Part shown: positions 8,601 through 17,600 of the stretch, piece after piece | How positions within the stretch are numbered: position 1 is the stretch's first letter | Layout: the number at the start of each line of letters is the position of its first letter | NCBI RefSeq assembly: GCF_000090795.2 | Contig: NW_003546784.1 | Coordinates: 7,693-28,022, forward strand | Source of the DNA: Amphimedon queenslandica | Lineage: Eukaryota; Porifera; Demospongiae; Haplosclerida; Niphatidae | Length of the DNA: 20,330 bases | Direction: 5' to 3' | Program-made: the position numbers and the translations under genes | The notes under the pieces: generated by a model | The model's database searches: none | Told to the model about the DNA's origin: nothing | What the model saw: only the letters and a program-made list of their open reading frames with translations

Positions 8601-11600
8601 AAGGAACTAAAGAAAAGAAAGTACAGCTTGAAGTAAGGACATGCACATGTAGAATAAATGAAATGCACTTTTTTCGACTTATAGATCAATTTGTAGTCAT
8701 TAATTTTATAGGCCACATACTGTATGCATGTACATGTACAGTAGACTGAATGTTGGAAAATTGAGTTTAAAATTCTCAACAAAATAATAATGTAGTACGG
8801 AGTATGTGTACATGTACATGTATAGTATAGACATACATGTACATGTACATCTCATGTACGTCTCATGTACATTAAGCTACATGTACTTAATGATACATGT
8901 GCATTGTACTTGTAATTGATGTTATTTTTCTTTAAAATCTCATTATACATGTACGTTTATGTACATGTACATGTACATGTATATACATGACTACATATAG
9001 GTGGCAATTTTGGAGGAGGGAAATTTCGCGAATTTGGTGTTTTGAGAGCCTTTTGACAAAATATAACCCAGCCACCCTTTTGATGGTACATGCCCTCAAA
9101 TTTGCCAGATTAAAAACCATGTAGCAATCATAAAAAATTAGTAATTCACCTCTTCAAAATTACCAGCTATATGGTATAGCACGTGTTCATATTTGACCCT
9201 GTACGTAATGTGCTTGCATATATTTATTAATATAGAAAAGTCTTAATGCAAAGAAAAAGGAGTTGGAAGAGAAGGTGAGACATAACGAGCTCCTAGAGAG
9301 AGATGTGAGGCGTAAAGAGACGAGGGAGAACAGTTTAAAGACTATCAAGAACCTCAAAATGAAGAAAGCTTGGATAGTAAGATACACAATCCATTAGTAC
9401 ATGTAAATATTGTATACTTAGAAAATAATAAGAATAATAATGAATTATGTATTTACCAGGCAGTACGTGTAAATTGCATGCACAGTGTTACCATGAGTGT
9501 GACAAACCTGTTAGTCAGCAGTTCTTTTAATGCATGACTGACTACATGTATAACTTATATACATGTACATGTACGTATACGTGTGATGTGTATTTTGAGG
9601 ATATTAACACTAGTTGTTGCTTTAGTTCCAAGTTTTGCGTTCTTGTCCACAATTCTTTGTAGTTCATGTTTTAATTGTCTCCTCAAATTTTTACATATTA
9701 ATAGATGTAGATGCTTTTTTGTTGATTGTGATTAGTCTTTTTAGTTCTGGTCGTCTGAAAATCAAGCATGCATATACATGTTTTTCTTTATTGTCTCTTG
9801 AGGGAATGCACATGCATTACACATTTTCACTCATGTAGATACTCATAATTAATTTAAAATAAAATACAATATTAATAATAATGTACTGGTACATGTGTAT
9901 ATTAAGTATACATTTATTGTCATGCATGTAAGTTTATGTCCAGTGAGTCAATATTAGTACCTCGATTGGCCGATGAATTATTGCACATGCTTGAAGTAGT
10001 TGTATGAGGTTTTTTCATGATCTTATGACAAATAATATTAACAATAACACTATTGATCTCTGGCCTGAAGTAAGACTGAACTACTGGACTCAGTACAATA
10101 GCCAAGAAAAACAATATGAGAGCAGAAACAACAAGTGCACCTGGTGGATCAGCTATAGCTAGAAATGAAGACAAGACTGCACTAGGAATGAAGCATACCC
10201 CATAGATTAACAGCATGGAACCAAATATACCAAACAACCTCTTCTTCCTTGAGGCATAGACACAGTCTCCTACTATCTCTGACTGATCATTTATGAACTT
10301 ACGAGTGAAACAGAACGTCCAAACTGAAGTAACAACAATGATACAGAGTAGGACCAATGTTAATAGGAATCGAATAACAGCCGCTATAGTACTAATAGTA
10401 TAAGCATAACAGACTCCTAGATCAGGTATATACTGGTATACTACACCAGATCCATCAATGAATCCTGAAGAGAAAAAGGCAGCATTGAATACCCACACGA
10501 TAATGACAAGGACCAGAGCTACCCTTGGGCTTATGAACCGCTTGTGGAGATGAGGCTTGACTATAAAAAGGAACCGATCGATTGATATAAGACTCAGTGT
10601 CATGAGCATCACATAAACACAATAGAGTATTATAAAGGCACTGAAATCACAGGATCCCTGTCTCTCCTCATCAGTACTGCCAATGATCCACTCACCAGCA
10701 GCTAATGCAGTGATAGAGAAAGGAAGATACAGGATCATTACAAGGTGTCCCAGTATGAGAGAAGTAAAGAATATTGTTGATGGCTGTTTCAAGGACTTTC
10801 TTTGATAAATAGTAATGACTAGCACCACACCATTAGCTATGAGAGCTAGTATCATCTCAATACTAAGAACTGCTGCTACTGCTTCAGGACTGAAGTCCCC
10901 AGTGTAGGTATAATTACTTTCCATTATGAAACTGAACTAGCTAGCAGAAATGATTTATCTCTCTTAATATACGTACATGTATAAAGGAAATAAATAAATT
11001 CCCCTGAAACCATACAATGCTTCTCCTTGTGTTGCCACTAATGTTGTAGCCATACAATTCTCCTCTTATGTTGCCACTAATGTTGTGAGTGTGTGTGTGT
11101 GTGTGTGTGTATGATAAGAAATATTGTAGTATAACAATGGTAAGGAAGAATAAAAACACAACAAGGAGAACACACCACTGCCTATCAGTAGCATCTATAG
11201 TCACTTCATGTGTATCTTTCATTTTATAATGATGATAATGATGATAATGATCAAGTTGTTGTCACTAGGAGCCAACTGATTATCAATGCTACCTGATCTG
11301 CATGCATAATAGTGATTCTTTGTAAGTTATCTCATAATGAAAGTTGCTTTTGATGTGTAGGTGCGGGTGAGCTAATTGTCTTTCTGCCTAACCCTATTAT
11401 TGATATTGCTTCATTGTGATGCTTTTTTGTCTTTGGCTGTCAGTATAGGATATTGGCAGCCCTTTTGTGTACAGCTACTCTTATGTTTCTCCTTACCTAT
11501 TGTTTATCTTAATGTCATTTGTGCAGTAAGGGTCCATTAATGCTAATTTGATGATTATAATTGTGTGTATTAACTATTAAGATTAAAGAAATCTTCCTGT

Positions 11601-14600
11601 AACAGAGCAAATTATTGATCAGATGTTATAGATAAACCTGTCATGAGGTTGATAACTATTTCCTTACTAGTAGAAAGTTCAACAGTGACAGTGTGTAAAC
11701 ATGTACGACAGTCACGTATCCATTCCCTCTTGCTAGTGCATTCTATTATACTGTACTTTGTACTGTAGTCACAATAAGTAAGTACTATGAGGTAATGAAG
11801 GTATACATTTAGGGAGTGTGGCCTGATCTGCTTCCTCTGACACTGCCTGTGAAGCTGTGACCTCTACCTTCACCTCCTGTAGCCTAAGCAAACATTATGC
11901 ATGTACATGTACATGTATTACTGATTTACTGTAGCATGCGGGTTTTATTGTTAATGCTGATGCTATAAAAGGACTTGATTGCTGCCTAATGAGTATTAAT
12001 TGATGAGTGCTCAACTCACTAAAGCATCTATTCTTTGCCAAGCTGCTGGAGAAGTCTTTGAATACCATCCTACTGCTTGTGATTATAGTTAGACTAACAA
12101 GGTGCATTGGGCTCATCCTAATGTCTTAATTTATAAAATTAATTATTCTTAATGTATATATCTACTGGCTACACGTACATGTACACAGAGTTTCCTACAG
12201 GATTTTAGCATGGTACTCTTACAGGTTCTTGTATGTAGTTTTAAATTTGCTCAAAAATTTGACAAAATACACTATACATGTACAGTTTATAATTTTTTAA
12301 TTATGAATTAAATAATTTATAATTAAATTATTTTTAATTATTTTATTTATAATTTTATAATTTTATAATGTTTTTTTTTTGATTTGCTAATGCATATACA
12401 TGTTTGTGTGCTGTATAGAAGTTTTAAGCTGATTCTGACCACTATTGCTTTTTTACGAGATTTGTTAGTTGCTCAAAAATTAGACAAAAGTCCCTTAATA
12501 AAAGGTTTTTGCCCCAAATTTTGCCAAAAATGTCAGCCAGAGAAATTTCCAATTCATATTTTTTCTGTTACATACTCTTATATTGTGTAGCATGCTTGAG
12601 CTGATTCTAATTATAATTGATTTTTTATGAATTTTAAAAGTTGCTCCAAATGACATGTACTGTATGTATAGAAGCAAGAGTAAATAATACCTACAGAGAG
12701 TATCCAATGGCCCTATTGAGGCCTGCTGCAAGTGTGTGGATTTCTAGGAAGTCACATTCCACATACTTCAGTAGTTTTCAATCAATGTTTATACAGATGT
12801 GTTGTTATACCGTATAGCTTGAAATTTTCATGGAATGTAAATTTCGTGGTTTTCGTGATTATGGGCTGCCCACGAAATTTAAACCCACGAAATCATTGAA
12901 GTGCCATCCCTTACAGGCTATGTAAACTGTCAACCACGAAAATTAAACCACGAATTGCCCCACTAAGAGCAAACCACGAAAATATCGACCCACGAAAATA
13001 CCAAGCCAAGCCATACGGTAACAACATTTATCATTGATAATATACAGGAGTATCCTGAACGTGACTTCCTAGAAATCCACACACTTGCAGCAGCTGAGAT
13101 GGGGCCGTTGGATACTCTCTGTAGGTATTATTTACTCTTGATAGTAGTTATGAAGCATATGCTGTTTAGCTCACTTGGCATGCTTTGTGGAAAACCCTGC
13201 ATGTACATTTACATGTGTATTGATACTATTTTATTGATTGGTGTGGTTTTTAGGAATATGAAGAAGCTCGCCAAATATATGATGATGCCAAGAAGAAGAG
13301 GAAAGAGGCCGAAAGGTCACTGAAGAGACTCCATGACCGTCACAGGCCACTGAGGGACAAGATGAGACAGAGAGAGGCTATTGTACAAAAATATGGAGAC
13401 AACCTTAAAGTAATAATGAAGGAATGAGAGAGAGAGAGGGTGAAAGGGAGGGAGAGAAAGTAGATGGAAAGAGGTACAATTTATCATGTACATCATGTAA
13501 ACATGTACATTTATATTTTCTGCTACATTACATTATATGCTTTCAATTTCATGAATTTGCCTAAGAATCTATTTTGCAGGTTTATTTTTGTAAATTTATG
13601 CCTTCTGCCGTCTTACACTGTAAAAATTTGAGTTTCGTAGAATTATTTTTTTCGAATCTTCTAAGAATCGGGAAATTTAAATCCCTCAAAAATTTTCCAC
13701 TATACGGTAGTAGTATTAAGAAAATAGGCTGCCAATATTTCTAGCTTTTCTGCATAATTTGTAGTATCTTATGCTTTTAAAAAATGAATTAACATTAATG
13801 ATTACTGTGACATTGAATAGTCTGATAATTAGCTTTCTAGTGGCAATCAATGCACATTCCTGTACTTTTAATTTATTTTCTAGACTCATGACAGAAAGCT
13901 TAAAGAGATCAAAGGGCAGATAGAGGCTAAAGGAAGTGAATCAGATGAGTATGGGGAGAAGCAGAAGACTGCAGTTCTAGCATATGAACAGTTGAAGAAA
14001 GAAGCTGATGAACAAGAAGAGAAAATCAATAACTTAATGAATCAAATAAGTGTAAGCAATAATGTGATGACACATAAGATTAATTGTTACAGTACAAGGG
14101 AATTTGTATTTACCGGATTAAAGAGGATATGAATTGTCTTTATAATGTATTTGCTTTATTAGAAACTTGAGTGTTTATCTTGTTGACGACTTGACGAATA
14201 TTAAAACTTTACATAATCATATGTACATGTATACAGTGGTCAGCCATGTTGCCTAGTGTTTTTGTGTGAATTTTAACAGCAGCACAATAAAGAATGCATG
14301 AGTTACCTTAGGGTGGGTATTAATTGCGACACTTAATTTTAGCGTTTTTGTACTTAAAAATGCTAATTCAACCAGCCGCTAATAATAGTTATTATGTACT
14401 TGTGTAAACAAGTACACAAGAGAGGCAAGATCTGTAACAAGATAACAGTAAATAAGGTGGTCCTGTTAAGTGTTCTGCTCTTAAATGTATAGATGGGGCG
14501 TCTTGAGTAGTGTTATGCTATTGAATGGGGGTTTTACCATTGATTTTCTTCATATTTTCGCTAATATTACATTTTGCTAAATCAGGGTCCCCTTAAAAAC

Positions 14601-17600
14601 ACTAAAATTTAAGAGCACATTTAATACGCACCCTAAGGTATGTACATGTACAGTATATTATGTAATTCTATTAGCAATACATGTACATGTACACATGTAC
14701 TACTTTCTCAGTCTTAATCTTATCCTTACTTGTATTTTAGGGTTTGAAGAGTAATCTTGAGTCTCTGCCACCACCAGACACACTAGAGCCTCAAGTTAAG
14801 CGGAAGACGAGGGAGATATACTCACTCAATGCTGAGTTTGCGCAACTACAGAGCATACAGTCAGAATTATTGCAGAAGAAAGGAACCTGTGAAGCAAATA
14901 TAACACGTAATTTATTACATACACAATGTGTACTAGATTTATAGTAACTTTTAGTTACAAGTACTATTATTTAAGATTGGAAGAATGTAGAACATTTAAG
15001 GGGCGAGCCTGATGGAATAATCAATAATAGTCATGTTGCATTTCAGTTACCGTATAGCGGGTAATTTTGGAGGGACTAAAATTTGGCAAATTGCTAAATT
15101 TTGGTGATTGGCGAATTTGTGGCCATGTTCCATTGAGCATACGTATAATGGCTCAAAATGGTGGATTTTATTTTGGCGAATGGCTATCGAACGCCAAATT
15201 CACCAAATTTAACTCCCTCCAAAATTTCGTATTTTAGACAACAATAAATGACTTTAAACAATTATTCTTAAACAATGAATAAATGATGTTTTATTGTCTC
15301 AGTGCTTAATGCTTTTAATGACATTGGTTGCTGTGTAGTAGTGCAATATACTAATATAAAATATACTTATTCTAATTTATTACATTCAATACTGCATTAT
15401 TTTGAATGCATGAATAAATGGGGTGACATACCGGACAGGCGAATGGGGTGTGACTGAGAGTACTGCTAGAGTGGGGCTCGCTTAGGCTCGCCCCAATCAC
15501 ATCCTGCTGGGAAGGATGTGATTACAATCATGCATGTTTTTAATAACTGGGTGGACCTAGTCATTACCATCTCATGATTGCTATATAAACCAGGAGCAGC
15601 GCATAATCAGAGCTACATCTGTTAATCCTTCTTTCCAGAGTGTCTATTTATTATGGAAAAAGCAGCCCAAGCGATCCCGTATTGTGTTGGTAAATGGCTC
15701 CCATCAGATCAGGCCATCCTTAACAAGTGGCTGGAGAATCTCATTGAAGAAGTGGATGGGAAGGAGTCCACTGATGGTGTTGATGAGGTTGATGCTGCAG
15801 ATGAAGGCCTTGAGATAGTTGGACTACAGCCACCAGTTAGAGCTCTTAAAGTCCTGATAGAAACAGACTCTGAGGTTAACATGTTCTTCCACCAAATGTT
15901 CCGACAGATTCCAGCTAAAGATCCAACCTGTAAACCGCAGGTCCGCAACTATCGTATGATGTTGCGTCTGATAAACCGCATTATGACCAAAGCACCAGAA
16001 TTCAATGGGTCTGATCTAGTTGGTTTTCCCATCAATGCTATACTAAATTGGCCTATGGGAACCACAGGAGGGTTTGCTGCCTTCTTGAACGGCAAAGTTA
16101 ATGCTCATTTTAAAAATATTCTCAATCACTGGGCCATTTTCCTTAAATCTGAAGAATCCTGTTATGTCCTTACTACCGATGAAAATGGATGGCTAGGACC
16201 AAATGCCATGGCTCATCCTCAGATGCAGAACTTTGCTATTGATTTCGTATGTGATCCATCGCAGCCGCACTATGGCTTCAAATCTTGGGACGATTTTTTT
16301 ACTCGGGAGTTTCGTAAAGGCATTCGTCCTGTTGCATCTCCTGATGATCCGCAAGTCATAGTAAATGCTTGTGAATCTGCTCCTTTCAATATTCAGACAA
16401 ACGTTAGACGCCGAGACAGGTTTTGGATCAAATCACAGCCTTACTCCATTAACTTCATGCTTGCTAATGATCCATTAGCAGAGCAGTTTGTAGGAGGCAC
16501 GGTGTACCAGGCTTTTCTCAATGCTTTCAGCTATCACCGCTGGCATAGTCCAGTTGATGGTACGATTGTTAAGGCATACGTTCAAGATGGAAGCTACTAC
16601 TCAGAAGCTCAATCTGAAAAAGGTGATCCAGCAGGGCCCAATAATTCTCAGGGCTACATAACCGAAGTTGCTACCAGGGGGATCATCTTTATCGAAGCCG
16701 ACAACCCAAAGATTGGTCTCATGTGTTTTATTGCTGTGGGAATGGCTGAAGTCTCAACTTGTGAGATTACAGTGTTTGATGGGCAGCATGTGCAGAAAGG
16801 CCAACAGATAGGTATGTTTCACTTTGGTGGATCCACACATTGTCTTGTGTTTCGTAAAGACGTCAATCTAACTTTTGATCTTCATGGTCAGACTCCTGGT
16901 CTGGAAGCTCATAATATTCCTGTGAAGGCAAAAATTGCTATGGTCCAATAAATGGACAGTTTAATCATGGATAGTTTGACTGTTATACAATTATAGCTGC
17001 TGCATTAGTTCTTTTGCTACCAATATAGTGTTGTATTAGCTATATTCATTTTTGTAGTGCAAGTCAAAATGATGATCATTTTAAAAATTAAGCATGGGGA
17101 ATTAATAGTGCCCATGCGCAGATGACTTTTCATACCAACCACCCAATTCATATAAACTGGGATACTTTGTCAACTGAAGACCTTCTGAACCTATTCACTA
17201 TTCACTACAAGTGATAATAACCTTTGTAATCTTAAATTCTAATTATATTTTTATGCTCTACTGAGTCTGTTTATTAACTAGACGATGAAGACATTAAAGG
17301 GGCAAGCCTAAGCAAGCAAAGCAATTTACATACTAATAGATCTTGACAGACTAACAATACTCATGCATGATAATGATTATTGTGCAACTAATAAGCAGGC
17401 TCAGAACTTGATGATCTACCTTTGTATTCTCTATAGCAATTAAAGTTACCTTGCTTATAGCATTAAAAAATAGCTACAACCAGTCATTGCACAAATTATA
17501 TAGCTACAACTGTAGCTATGTAGTTCATTGAATCTCATTGAATGAATGAATGATTGAATGATGAATGAATGAATGATTGAATGAATGAATGAATGAATGA

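Noticed and set aside
9187..9387. 66-codon minus-strand frame
   Set aside because: It is antisense to SMC5 exon 9. Its hydrophobic look is the complement of a Lys/Glu-rich coiled coil.
10941..11222. 93-codon minus-strand frame just upstream of the GPCR gene
   Set aside because: It crosses the 40-bp tandem duplication and the (GT)n run, giving poly(Thr-His). The GPCR already has a complete N-terminus and TM1.
9377..13253. Possibility that SMC5 exons on either side of the GPCR belong to two genes
   Set aside because: The end of exon 9 (AWI) and start of exon 10 (EYEEAR) form one continuous conserved SMC5 stretch with matching phase 0.
13099..13323. 74-codon frame overlapping SMC5 exon 10
   Set aside because: It starts in the palindrome arm and reads exon 10 in the wrong frame; the SMC5 frame is supported by homology and splice phase.
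15709..15948. 79-codon minus-strand frame
   Set aside because: It is antisense to the decarboxylase coding sequence with no independent support.
17145..17170. Second TATA-like site (TATAAACTGGG) as a promoter for another gene
   Set aside because: No coding sequence follows within the intron, only repeats; kept as a note in the intergenic entry.
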